From the NCBI GenBank assembly GCA_013115125.1, contig JABANN010000314.1, forward strand, positions 1 to 40,151: a stretch of 40,151 nucleotides of DNA. The letters run 5' to 3'. Within the stretch, counting starts at the first letter, position 1. Each line of letters opens with the position of its first letter. Shown piece by piece: positions 19,930 through 40,151 of the stretch. Under the pieces are notes generated by a model that was given only the letters and a program-made list of their open reading frames with translations, was not told the DNA's origin and searched no databases. Origin of the DNA: Perkinsus olseni (Eukaryota; Perkinsozoa; Perkinsida). The position numbers were made by a program, and so were the translations under genes.

Positions 19930-20707
19930 TCATAGATCATCTTCGTCCTCTTCTACTTCGGGCTCAACCTACACGAAATCCACAGTACAAACTTTTTCGT
20001 GAAATGCCTGAAGCATTTACCGCAGTCTTCCCTTCACCATCTTCTTCGTCATCATCAGCGGCAAACAACGGATCATTGTCATCCTCATCGTCCTCCTCCT
20101 CAACATCTTCAGGGTTGATAGAAATCAACTCTACATCAAAAACAAGGGTGGCATTGCCCGGGATCTTCTCACCGGACCCGTTCTCGCCATATCTTCGCAA
20201 AACACAGTCCGCTGACGCACACAATGCTTCCAGACTCACCCGAGGTCTGAAGGAATCGTCAAGCGTCTGATCTCTCCGGGGCACATGCCGAGGATGCCGA
20301 GCTCCCAGCCCTTAATAACCTGAGGTTGGGCGAGTGACTGATGCTTGCAATAAAGAGCACCTCACCATGCCCTGGCCGAGGGAGAGCTTGAAAGGCTCCT
20401 TTCGGTCACGGCTGCTGTCGAACTTGTCAGCGGTGGCTCTGAGCCACCCAGTGTAGTGGACGAGCACTGCATCACCGTCCTTAGCCGGCTCGTCACAAGG
20501 CGTCTTCGCTCGGCGTCTGACAGCAATCCTCTCACACGCACAGCGAAACAGACGATCTTACTTGACGCCGACACGAAGGCTGCCATTAGGAGGGAGATCA
20601 GGGCGGGGCTTCGGGGCAACATCGCCGCCCTTTTCGGCTCCCTTGTCCTCACCGAAGGCCATCAGAAGAGTAAAAGCGAAGGCAATGACGCCGCGGAAGA
20701 TGAGCAT
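19930..20707 (-). CDS. Secretory-pathway FKBP-type peptidyl-prolyl isomerase, 5 exons, 195 aa
   Basis: Exons (minus): 20707-20562, 20516-20366, 20319-20240, 20192-20021, 19968-19930; total 588 nt, in phase. The start gives a signal peptide ([19 protein letters not shown]). One FKBP domain follows, with [39 protein letters not shown] and the canonical end [16 protein letters not shown]. FKBPs isomerise Xaa-Pro bonds and bind FK506/rapamycin. With a signal peptide this one acts in the ER or further along the secretory route. The active-site Tyr, Phe-Asp and Trp positions are present in the aligned blocks. The C-terminal tail of about 50 residues is strongly acidic ([11 protein letters not shown]) and ends EDEDDL, which is not a standard KDEL/HDEL but is close in character. 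Confidence 0.92.
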
Positions 20708-21004
20708 GATGCAATGAGTGTTGAAAAAACTACTGACACTCTCGTAGAGGGTCCTCTCGCATTAACACATTCATAAAGATAATACTCAAATTTGATGAGC
20801 GCCTAGCCTCACCGGCTCGAGAATGATTCACGAGTAACTGAACCCGTAAAAGTGAACGGATACTTGTGCATGCGTGCAGATTCCGCATTTGCACGCACGC
20901 GCACGAAATGACTCGAAACTCAAAACGAAGAATCTTTTGAAACGCATTCCTAGCTTCACCGACTGAACGCCTCTTGCCGGTGCGACACACATCACTGACG
21001 GTAT
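20708..21004. other. FKBP upstream region with imperfect inverted repeat
   Basis: About 300 bp between the FKBP start and the RPT4 stop (head to tail). It contains an imperfect GC-rich inverted repeat around 20868-20910 (gtgcatgcgtgca facing tgcacgcacgcgcac). The FKBP promoter must be here. Confidence 0.4.
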
Positions 21005-22982
21005 TTATACTTTCTCGTAGTCCAACTTCCCCTCGAGTTTCTTGCTCTCCGCCAACTTCCGCACGGCCTTCATGAAGTCCTCCTCGATGACATAATCACG
21101 CTCCGCCCTGATAGCGAACATGCCGGCCTCCGTGCCTGACCAAAGAATAGCATCCCAATAAACACACTCAGGGCCGGACAATACAAATGTTCCGAAGATC
21201 AGCTCCGTTGAAACCGTCTGAGAGCTTCGCCAAGGCGTCGTAGTCGATATCACCATGCTTGGCGAGTTTGCCTGAAGCACCACGAAATTGAGCCGAGCAG
21301 CAGGGCAACTCTATTTCCAACTCACTGGCGTGAATTTTCAAAATGTCCACCCTGGCTGTCTCGTTAGGGAGAGGGATCTCAATCTTACGATCAAGACGGC
21401 CCGGGCGCAGCAGGGCGGGGTCGAGGACCTGACGACAACCACTACGAAGCGAAGAAGGAGAGCGGAAGTACATCAGGACGGTTAGTGGCCATGATGATCT
21501 TGACGGCTCCAAGGTCGTCGAAGCCATCCAGCTGGTTGAGGAGCTGAGCAAAAGAGATGGCGTAATATCAGTTGACAGAAAATAGGTATGATGAATCGAT
21601 CAAGTAGAATCGGGCAGGGAGCCAGATGACTCTCTCGGAGAGGTTGCTTCGTACTACCTCCATCAGAGTTCTCTGAATCTCTCTATCAGCACTGGTGCCC
21701 TGACCAAACCGCTTTCCACCGATGGCATCGATCTCATCCATAAATATAATACAAGGCTGATGCTCCTTAGCGTACCCAAACATCTCACGAATCACACGAG
21801 CAGATTCGCCGATATACTGATAGAAAAACAGTAAAACCGTCGCCCGCACAACAGCAAGACCCTACCTTATCGACAATGGCCGAAGCAACGACCTTGATGA
21901 AGCTGGCTGTCATGTTGTGCGCCATTGCTCGGGCCAACAGTGTCTTACCAGTACCAGGAGGGCCGTACCTAGCACAGCGCCCTCATTACACGCTTTCCTT
22001 CATGAGAGTATTACAGCAGCACTCCCTTGGGTGTATTAATACCAACCCTCTTGAAAAGCTCAGGATTGGTGAGGGGCAGCTCAACAACCTCTCTCATGGC
22101 TCGGATCTGCTCATTGAGACCGCCGACCTCGGAGTACCTCGGGAATCATCAATTCTGAATTTACCAGAGTAATGGTCACTACCTCACTTCACCAGGGTCT
22201 TCACTAAGCATGCTGAAAACAAGTGGGTCGACCTCTCTCGGCATCGCCTCTGAGAAAGATACGCCAATGGACGCGCTACAGTAGAGGAGGCACGTACTCA
22301 TGATAGTGAGTGTAGTGATATCCAAGGCCACTCGAGTGCCTGTGGTGAGCTTGGCGGCATCCAATCGTTGTTTACAAGTCACCACGTATCGAGGGCCGCT
22401 TGAGGCCTTCACGATGAACCTGGGATGATACACTTATAACTCACACCACCATCTCGGTCCAGAACTAGGAGGCCATCGGTTAGAGTTGAAGCGCAGCTGG
22501 CCCCGAAAACAGCAGCTATCATTGCGAGAAAAAACCGCTCACGAGAAAAAGTCTAGAGAGATGAAGCACCAACCTGATGACCTCCTTACTAGTACTATTT
22601 TACTACTATTTTCAGTCAGTTAATAAGCGCTTATGTCCATCAGGGGACGTGCGCGCCTCGAATAACAGTAAATTTGATGCGCATCATTCCGATCACGGCC
22701 ACTATTACTATTACCTCTCCTCGTCCAGTTGTTTCAATACTTCACCAACAATCTGTCCGACACTTTGAAGAGCCTTGAGATGATCTTCCGACGTCTCGAA
22801 GTCATTCTCAACCTCCTTTATTTGCTCACGGACTGAACCCGGGCCAACGCTTTACCCTACCTTCCCTTCTCCCCCTTTCTATTACGCTTCTTGCATCGTG
22901 CCTCGTACTCCCTGTGCTCCTTCACCTTACCGATGTAAGCGTTGATAGCCTGCTCTCGAGGGTTCGACGCTGAAGCACTCAT
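21005..22982 (-). CDS. RPT4: 26S proteasome regulatory AAA-ATPase subunit RPT4 (PSMC6)
   Basis: A multi-exon minus-strand gene. Exon 1 is 22982-22886 ([19 protein letters not shown]); it splices at phase 1 to a coiled-coil exon with [20 protein letters not shown]. The OB region follows with [13 protein letters not shown] and [10 protein letters not shown], then [13 protein letters not shown]. The AAA domain shows [14 protein letters not shown] (Walker A), [15 protein letters not shown] (Walker B), [14 protein letters not shown] (SRH side), [19 protein letters not shown] (sensor and Arg finger), [15 protein letters not shown] and the C-terminus [11 protein letters not shown]. These are RPT4-specific rather than RPT1-3, 5 or 6. 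RPT4 is one of six ATPases in the base of the 19S particle that unfold ubiquitylated substrates. I did not resolve every exon boundary in 21160-22200, but all blocks expected of the family are present in order. Confidence 0.93.
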
Positions 22983-23211
22983 TATGATAAAAGATTCGAA
23001 ACCGCTGGCCCTCCGCAGTATAAAGAACTTTCAACTCGAGGCCAGACCGTATCCAGACGTTGTGCAGGCGAATGGTAACATCTTATGATACGGAGGAAGG
23101 CGGTGGATGCATCACCACGTGGCGGTACCATGAGGAAGACCATTGAAATAAGGCAATAAATCCGGCGGCTCTGTGCTGGGCTTGGGGGCCTGAGGGAAAT
23201 CTCATACCGAC

Positions 23212-23456
23212 TCAATCGTAAATCGTGTCCTTTCCTACAGTAGTGGGCTTGGCAGTGACAGTGGGCTTATCGGCGGCGAGCCACGTAGTTCGGTCGCACT
23301 TCTTGCCGCACATACGAGCGACTAAAGGAAGAAGAGAGTGCTGAAAGGTCGATGGAAGGGCCTACCGGGCTGGTCGGTGGCCGCGGCCGCCGTCTTGGAA
23401 AGGGGGGAAGTCAAGGAAAGCTTGGCGTGTTGAATTACTGGTGAAGGGGGCGCCAT
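23212..23456 (-). CDS. Small protein of unknown function with CxxxC, 66 aa
   Basis: Exon 1 is 23456-23366 (30 codons plus one base) and exon 2 is 23321-23212, separated by a 44-nt intron with a pyrimidine-rich acceptor (ttcctttag). The join is in phase. The protein opens MAPPSPVIQHAKLSLTSPLS, is rich in Ala/Thr/Pro, and has MCGKKCDRTTW in the middle, a single CxxxC that could bind a metal or form a disulphide. The N-terminal half has the hydroxylated/basic character of an organelle transit sequence. No family recognised. The gene is divergent from ATG8 with about 540 bp between starts. Confidence 0.5.
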
Positions 23457-24000
23457 TTATAAATGACGCTGATACGTTAAAAGAGATACGCTTCGAGGTC
23501 GACCTCGAGCTGGGGTATCGGTTAAGATACCCTCAAGCGAACCTCTTCCTCCCCAACCTTCCCTACTTCTTTTCCTTGACCTGAGTGTCTGAAAAATCTC
23601 GTAAGTTCACTACTACCTACATCCCGAATCGCACCCGAGAGGTCGTCTTTGAGTGGTAGCAAGATCATACTCGTTTGGCAAGGTAGATTATACGAATCAC
23701 AAGGGAAACGTTTACGAACCTTAACCAGCCGAACAGAAGAACAAAACAACGCCCGCAAGGAGCAGCACAGGCCAATCAATCGTAGGTGGTATTGACATGC
23801 TTGCCTACCACGGTACGCACGCCAGAAGGTACACCAGCAAGAATAGCATCTCCCATTACACCGGCAATACCACACTTCGAGTTTTTGACGGCGGCGGCGG
23901 CCGGCTGATTTTAGGGCGCGCGCGGTTGTCGCCGTTGGCCGCCGCAAGCCGCGAACGATGCCATCGCTTCCTGTAATTGCGCTGTAGAGTATCTCTCGCA
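23457..24000. promoter_or_regulatory. Divergent intergenic region upstream of ATG8
   Basis: 544 bp between divergent start codons. The minus strand is open across part of it, but that frame is Cys/Arg-rich and lacks domains. Includes a short GC-rich stretch near 23885-23950. Promoter role is by position only. Confidence 0.35.
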
Positions 24001-24875
24001 ATGCCATCTAACTCCACCTCCATGCAGGATTCCATCCCTTTCGACCGCAGGCTCGCTGAGGCCCGACGTATACTGCAGAAGTAGGCATGCTGGGGAAGAG
24101 GGGTATCTTCGCGCACTCGGAAGATTTCCTCGCAGGTATCCGGACAGAGTGCCTGTGATCGTGGAGAGGGCGGAGCGTTCGGATCTTCCCGAGATCGAAA
24201 AGAAGAAGTTCCTCGTACCTGGGACGATGCTGTGCGGAGAGTTCAAGTAGTAGTGGTAGACTGTAGAAAGCTACTTGTTCGCAAATTTGTTGCTTCTTTT
24301 CTTCTTGATCGCCGTCCGTAATTCATACCACTCCTCTCGGAACAGATTCGCCCGAACTAGTATATCCGACTAGCATTTAGCTGTCAGTAGTTGGTAGTGC
24401 GTCGCCCTAACATAGACAGCCGATTGCTTGCTCTCTGCAACCTGGCAGTACCGAAAATCGCCCAACTCTCGCCGCTGCATAGGGCTCTGCAGGTATATAG
24501 TTCACAAGCACATCACCCAGGCCGCGGAGAACAATCTGGCTGATGGTCAGCGAGGGGGAGCTCAGGGGATCTCCGCGGAGCAGACCATTTACCTTTTCGT
24601 CAAGAAGAAGACTCCACGGACGGGTGGGCCGTCGTGCTGCCGATTGCGGCTTTGGCGTCTTCCGACTCACAAGCGCCACGCTAACAACACGTGTCATCAC
24701 CGCGACCCTCGAAGCCCTTAGACTGGGGCCAGGAGCTCATCAGGGTTGAGTCGAAGTTGGTTTCTGTGGTCTAGGTTCGATGATGTCGGAGCTATATGAT
24801 GCTCACAAGGACGAGGATGGCTTTCTCTATCTGACTTACTCCGCCGAGAACACCTTGGGAGGCGAGGCTGTATGA
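24001..24875 (+). CDS. ATG8: Ubiquitin-like autophagy protein ATG8, 4 exons, 140 aa
   Basis: Exons: 24001-24080, 24136-24246, 24493-24623, 24775-24875; total 423 nt, in phase. Diagnostic blocks: [72 protein letters not shown], and [20 protein letters not shown] with [11 protein letters not shown]8 is conjugated to phosphatidylethanolamine via a C-terminal Gly and acts in autophagosome formation; in apicomplexan relatives it also serves the apicoplast. The C-terminus reads LGGEAV, so an ATG4-type protease would be needed to expose Gly. Unlike usual ATG8 (about 117-125 aa), an insert of roughly 15-18 residues ([16 protein letters not shown]) lies between the KHI helix and the strand TIYLFV, on the face near the LIR-docking groove. 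The insert is within one exon. Confidence 0.94.
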
Positions 24876-25157
24876 GTTGGGAAAGGAGCGGTATGAACAC
24901 GTTTATGCAATGACCGACTCTTCATTTTTTGTTGTCCCATTTATTGTCATTATAATCGAAGCATCATATTAATGTAAGGCCTTCCTTAATGTTTGGTTAC
25001 AGTACATCACCCGGGCAACGACGCCAGTAGTCGATCAAGGGCGTCGCTTTCGCTGTATTAATAGCCAAGGGTTCGCCTTCGTTAGCGTTGGGCGATGAGG
25101 GAACGATCCATGCACGATCGATGCTCATTCTCTCCTTGGCAGTTTTATTTCGACAAT
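24876..25157. other. Intergenic, nothing recognised
   Basis: ATG8 3' flank plus upstream region of the next gene. A pyrimidine-rich acceptor-like ctctccttggcag precedes the next start, compatible with a 5'-UTR intron or spliced-leader addition. Confidence 0.3.
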
Positions 25158-25407
25158 ATGCCGCTCACGCTGAGGCCTGTCGGGATGTCTTTGCTGCGCA
25201 CGGCTGAGCCGCGAATACATGTAGTAGTAGCGGGCTGTATGCGTATCCTGGTGGAAGGAAGCTCAGCAGGTTACATCCATTCGGTTGTTCACGTCCTGGT
25301 GGCATAAATGGGTGGACGGCAGCAACCCTGAGGATTGGACTCGGAAAGCTACGGCCAACTTCTTGCGGTCCCAGAAGGTGGCGAAGGCAACAGTCAAGAG
25401 TGACTAG
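25158..25407 (+). CDS. Small spliced protein, unknown, 66 aa
   Basis: Exon 1 is 25158-25220 and exon 2 is 25270-25407. The 49-nt intron (gtagtagtagc...agcag) is at phase 0. The N-terminus MPLTLRPVGMSLLRTAEPR is basic and amphipathic. The second exon has SWWHKWVDGSNPEDWTRKA and ends ATVKSD. Four Trp in 66 residues is unusual. It may be a small mitochondrial membrane-complex subunit, but no family is recognised. An upstream in-frame ATG exists at 25095; the later one was preferred because an acceptor-like site lies between them. Confidence 0.5.
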
Positions 25408-25495
25408 GGGGTACTGTCGCTGATCAGATTGATCCGTTCATCTTGGAGCAGGCGGACCTCGAGAATTGGCGGCGATGGTAGTACTGAGAGAAGTG

Positions 25496-25542
<47 letters not shown>
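25496..25542. repeat. GTA trinucleotide microsatellite, about 15 units
   Basis: Pure gta/agt tract of 47 bp. Produces Ser or Leu homopolymer frames that are not genes. Confidence 0.95.
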
Positions 25543-25543
<1 letters not shown>

Positions 25544-25912
25544 TATTCAAGCGCCCCCGGAAGTTTGCTATGTGTGCAGGGCGCCATAGCATAGTGGACC
25601 GTTATTCGAGGCGCGCACGACGAGTAGTACTTGTAGTAGTGATACTAGGGCTGAATCCGGAATAATCTATCTCCCTCTACGTCCACTACAGACAAAGGTT
25701 CTTCAGTAGTTTTAACGAAGGCAGCAGCATGCATTGGTACTCTGACTTCTTCTCACCTAGCGCACGACGTCCTCTCTGAATCAGAATGCCGCCTTTTCCA
25801 GGCTTCCACGCACCTACCGAGCCTTCTGTATGTTTTTGCCGCAAATAGTTGGCTACCGTTGTGTTCGCGATCATCATCATCATCGATTGACGTATATTTC
25901 GTTCGCAGGTTC

Positions 25913-26101
25913 ATGACGGAAGTGCAATACTTCGCAGGAGATCGAGAGAAGGTTCCCTTGAGAGAGCGCATAGAAAAAGCACGGGACTTGGCGGCGTCCA
26001 AGCACCAGGTGTGTTGCACCGTCTGGCGGTTGTGGTATTTTTTTGAGTAGGCCAAGCTGGAAAAGCTTCGGAGGCATTATCCTCTGGAGGAGGACGAGTG
26101 A
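25913..26101 (+). CDS. Small charged protein, unknown, 48 aa or longer
   Basis: Exons 25913-26008 and 26051-26101, joined at phase 0 over a 42-nt intron (gtgtgttgc...gagtag). The protein reads MTEVQYFAGDREKVPLRER and ends RRHYPLEEDE. It is mostly one charged helix. An acceptor (gttcgcag) lies five bases before the ATG, so an upstream exon ending at 25825 may add residues, or the site may receive a spliced leader. No family is recognised. Confidence 0.45.
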
Positions 26102-26164
26102 CAACATGTGTGCCGTTGGTGACGTTTCTGGCAGGGATTTGCCTTGGGTTCGGTTCAGTGGGCT

Positions 26165-26216
26165 GTTAAAACGCCTTTGCCAGGGATCGAACTTGGCAAG
26201 AATGGCAGTCGGGTAG
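26165..26216 (-). repeat. Intron-sized tRNA-like repeat unit, antisense, 52 nt
   Basis: Plus strand starts gttaaaacgcctttgccagg and has an antisense B-box (gggatcgaacttggc) 21 nt in. It ends cgggtag. Length and spacing match the introns at 6045-6097 and 8636-8693 read along their genes. Sense strand (minus): GCCAAGTTCGATCCCTGG with an upstream anticodon-arm-like segment. No flanking exon is established, so it may be a 5'-UTR intron of AROM or simply an inserted copy. Confidence 0.5.
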
Positions 26217-26636
26217 TCCACCCACCCATCCACCCGGAGAGCCATTGGACCCTTTGTGAGCCGCAAAAATAGTTCGCTGAGATTTACCATTACTACACGT
26301 CGAGGATGCCAGCTTGACGCAGTTGATCGAGGGAAAGTACACCTTATTACTTGCAGGACTTTTCTGAGGAAAGTTAGGGCAGGCGACGGGATCCTCGATG
26401 ACTCAGTTTTGCAAGGGTTATCGTTGCGGTTAATAAAAAGTTCCCGTGAGTATGCAAGTACTCCGTGAATGTCGTTCTTCGACTTCAGCGGCCTTCGCCC
26501 GAGCGTCTGGAGGCTCCTGCGACGGGTATAGCCCATGGTAAAGCCCGGTATGCTGCTGCGGCGGCGCGCGGTGTATGGTCCTTGGACCTCCACTATCTAC
26601 TCACGTTCTCGCAGGCTTGTCGTCAATTTCTGGTGA

Positions 26637-38178
<11,542 letters not shown>

Positions 38179-38770
38179 GAAAAAACAGGAAACGTCCGCC
38201 CGTCGCATTGCGCTCAGTGGCAGATACGGCCCTGTGGTGCAGTTTTATGCGCAGACGAGCCGTTAGAGTTGACTTGTTGATCACATCAGTCTTGCGGTCG
38301 CAGTCGCTCCTACCTGTTAACAGGACTTTTCAAACCACGCTGTTCTTGTGTTGGTTGTCATCAAACGTCCCCGTCCTCTGAAACGCATTACATCCTTGCC
38401 GTGGAAGCGTTCTCATCTGTCTCCAATCGTAGGAATGAAGTCGAACGAAGGACCCCGAGAGCGCCTTCGTGGAGCTGTGCGAATAAGACCACCAGACTGG
38501 CCCAAGATTCTACCCGGTAGAATCTACCGTAGTTGGGTATGCGTCACTGGAAGGAACACAACAAATCGTGGCAACAAAGCTTCGGCAACAAGAATCTGGA
38601 AGACAGAATTTTACAGTCATCATATTATTTACTCAAGACCCTCGAACGGTATGCGCTTTTGATGAGCATGGCGCTGACCGACACGTCCGCCGCAAAGTAA
38701 GAAGGTTTAAGATTGGATTCAATCTATCGAATACTGCTAGTCTAGTAGTAGCTTCTCTCTGGTAGTAGAA
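38179..38770. other. Intergenic, no supported gene
   Basis: About 590 bp between the AROM stop and the stop of the mucin-like gene (convergent). Open frames here lack domains and splice logic. Confidence 0.4.
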
Positions 38771-39538
38771 CTAGTCGATCTTTTTAGTTGTAGTTGTAGT
38801 AGTGGTGGGTCCGGTTGTTGTGGGAGCCTTTGTTGTTGTGGGGGCCTTTGACGTTGTGGGACCCTTCGTTGTTGTGGGAGCCTTTGACGTCGTGGGACCC
38901 TTCGTCGTTGTGGGGGCCTTCGTTGTTGTGGGAGCCTTTGTTGTTGTGGGAGCCTTTGACGTCGTGGGACCCTTCGTCGTTGTGGGGGCCTTTGTTGTTG
39001 TGGGACCCTTCGTTGTTGTGGGGGCCTTTGACGTTGTGGGACCCTTCGTTGTTGTGGGGGCCTTTGTTGTTGTGGGACCCGTCGTTGTTGTGGGGGCAAC
39101 AATGTATTGATAAGTATCATATCCAGTAGTAGCTGTTGGAACATGAAGATACTGATATCCAGTCTCTATGTAGCAATCAGTGAGGAAGGACTTGTCATAA
39201 TAACCGGCCGAATCCTTCACGATTTGGTCACATGGAGAGTTCAGCGTCACGGAAAAGCGTCGTGAACTACTGGCCTGGTCAAGTGTATATCCACAATCAT
39301 ATTCACCTTTCTTTAGGTGGCCTTTATAGGGAGTTATGTAAACCCTACCGCCCTGCTGGCGAGTGAACTTGAACTGCAGGATATCTGGTTCTCCGCTGGA
39401 AGAGGAATGATAGGTGTAGGTTTTATCAACGGGATATCCCAGTCCACCAGAAGAAACCTCAGTGTCACCGAGGAAGACCTCAGGGTCGCACTGAGCGGCA
39501 ATGAAGATGAAGTACAGACCAGTTGGACGGAGGTACAT
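38771..39538 (-). CDS. Secreted mucin-like protein with PTTTK repeats, 255 aa
   Basis: Single-exon frame. The N-terminus MYLRPTGLYFIFIAAQC can serve as a short signal peptide. A folded region of about 125 residues with cysteines follows (CDPEVF, GEYDCGYTLD, LNSPCDQIV, DCYIETGYQ), mostly beta-type and Tyr-rich. The C-terminal half is 14 contiguous hexads of the pattern PTT(T/S)K(A/G), ending KKID. Dense Thr/Pro next to Lys is typical of O-glycosylated, surface or secreted mucin-like proteins of protists. No membrane anchor or GPI signal is visible at the C-terminus. An upstream exon is possible, since the signal peptide is short. Confidence 0.75.
   Translation of the reverse strand: MYLRPTGLYFIFIAAQCDPEVFLGDTEVSSGGLGYPVDKTYTYHSSSSGEPDILQFKFTRQQGGRVYITPYKGHLKKGEYDCGYTLDQASSSRRFSVTLNSPCDQIVKDSAGYYDKSFLTDCYIETGYQYLHVPTATTGYDTYQYIVAPTTTTGPTTTKAPTTTKGPTTSKAPTTTKGPTTTKAPTTTKGPTTSKAPTTTKAPTTTKAPTTTKGPTTSKAPTTTKGPTTSKAPTTTKAPTTTGPTTTTTTTKKID
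38825..39076 (-). repeat. 18-bp in-frame tandem repeat, 14 units
   Basis: Encodes the hexads PTTTKA, PTTTKG and PTTSKA. The unit order is irregular with runs of A/G alternation, which suggests repeated unequal exchange. Copy number is likely to vary among strains. Confidence 0.9.
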
Positions 39539-40151
39539 AGAGTTAGTCTAAAGTTGAGACTGAAGTGGTCAATGATTCAATACGATGAGGGAACTATCGC
39601 TCCATCAATGAGGGCGACTTAGCTTCGCAATCTTAGCTTAGGGCGGTATCGCCACTGGGTGTCTCCGACGTAGCGTGTCCCAAATTTGGAATCACCAATA
39701 AAGTTCACTCTTGTCCTTGCGTCTTATCTCTGAGTATGCAATAGCTTGTCTGAGCAAATCTTCGTTCGCGGAAACGCGAAAACTAAAAACTCGAAGCGCC
39801 AGTCACGCCACCAGCGAATTTGCACCTGTTCTTCGTTGTGCGAAGAACAGGCCGTGTCGTGCGCAGCCCTCCTGAACTCGGTCTCCCGCGCTGCCGTACC
39901 GACCAGTTCAGGGATCGCTCTTCGACCAGAAGTCCATGGAACATTACAGATAATTCCGTGACGGACGAGGCATTGACTTCGGGCTTCCTTTTAATAGTTA
40001 TCAGCGGCGATTTGGCTTCTGCATCCTCACCTTTGTGCACTACTCCAAGACTTGCAGTCCAAGCGCGCGACTCGCAGTTGTCGCGGTACTGACTTGGATA
40101 TCACTTAGGGGAAACTCAACAAGCGGATGTCTTGTGCCAGAATAAGCCAAT
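39539..40151. other. No supported gene; two perfect hairpins
   Basis: Contains a 6-bp stem with GAAA tetraloop at 39765-39780 (ttcgcg / cgcgaa) and an 11-bp perfect stem with 5-nt loop at 39825-39851 (cctgttcttcg / cgaagaacagg). Open frames across it are not credible. Confidence 0.4.

Noticed and set aside
38802-39129. Two long plus-strand frames of Val/Gly or Leu/Trp repeats
   Set aside because: They are shadows of the 18-bp tandem repeat that encodes the Thr/Pro hexads on the minus strand.

Overview
The window reads as nuclear DNA of an intron-rich protist. Nearly every gene is cut by short GT-AG introns, many only about 40-130 nt, and the intergenic gaps are small. The gene set (alveolate-style ATG8, five-domain AROM, SFI1-like protein, secreted orphan proteins) and the overall texture fit a Perkinsus-like alveolate (Perkinsozoa). 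That placement is an inference from gene character, not from a database match. Spliced models were built by hand, and for most genes the exon phases close exactly, which is the main support for the calls.

Layout. 0.7-3.1 kb: a secreted orphan gene (minus) divergent from ribosomal protein eL24 (plus). 3.1-5.6 kb: mostly non-coding, with a diverged direct repeat, a microsatellite, one small spliced ORF and two tRNA-like repeats. 5.7-11.6 kb: four minus-strand genes in close series, namely an unknown 431-aa protein, COPII subunit SEC13, a small membrane protein and a histidine-phosphatase (phosphoglycerate-mutase family) protein. 12.0-19.7 kb (plus): a tandem acyl-CoA dehydrogenase pair that splices into one two-domain protein, then a 1,346-aa SFI1-like centrin-binding/coiled-coil protein. 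19.9-23.5 kb (minus): a secretory FKBP, proteasome ATPase RPT4 and a 66-aa protein. 24.0-26.1 kb (plus): ATG8 and two small spliced genes. 26.6-38.2 kb (plus): one very long AROM gene carrying all five central shikimate-pathway activities. 38.8-39.5 kb (minus): a secreted mucin-like protein with hexapeptide Thr/Pro repeats.

Functionally this is a housekeeping neighbourhood (translation, COPII export, proteasome, autophagy, fatty or branched acyl-CoA oxidation, aromatic biosynthesis) with a few lineage-specific secreted genes. There is no operon logic.

The most unusual signal is a dispersed tRNA-like repeat that sits inside introns. Two introns of unrelated genes (53 nt at 6045-6097 and 58 nt at 8636-8693) are almost nothing but the antisense 3' half of this repeat. 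They share the same 5' splice site sequence and the same spacing to an antisense T-arm (B-box) motif. Full-length sense copies lie in two further introns. This looks like intron gain by a tRNA-derived element, that is, an introner-like or SINE-like family. The second notable signal is the fused acyl-CoA dehydrogenase pair, whose halves show two near-identical DNA tracts (recent gene conversion) and differ by one intron.
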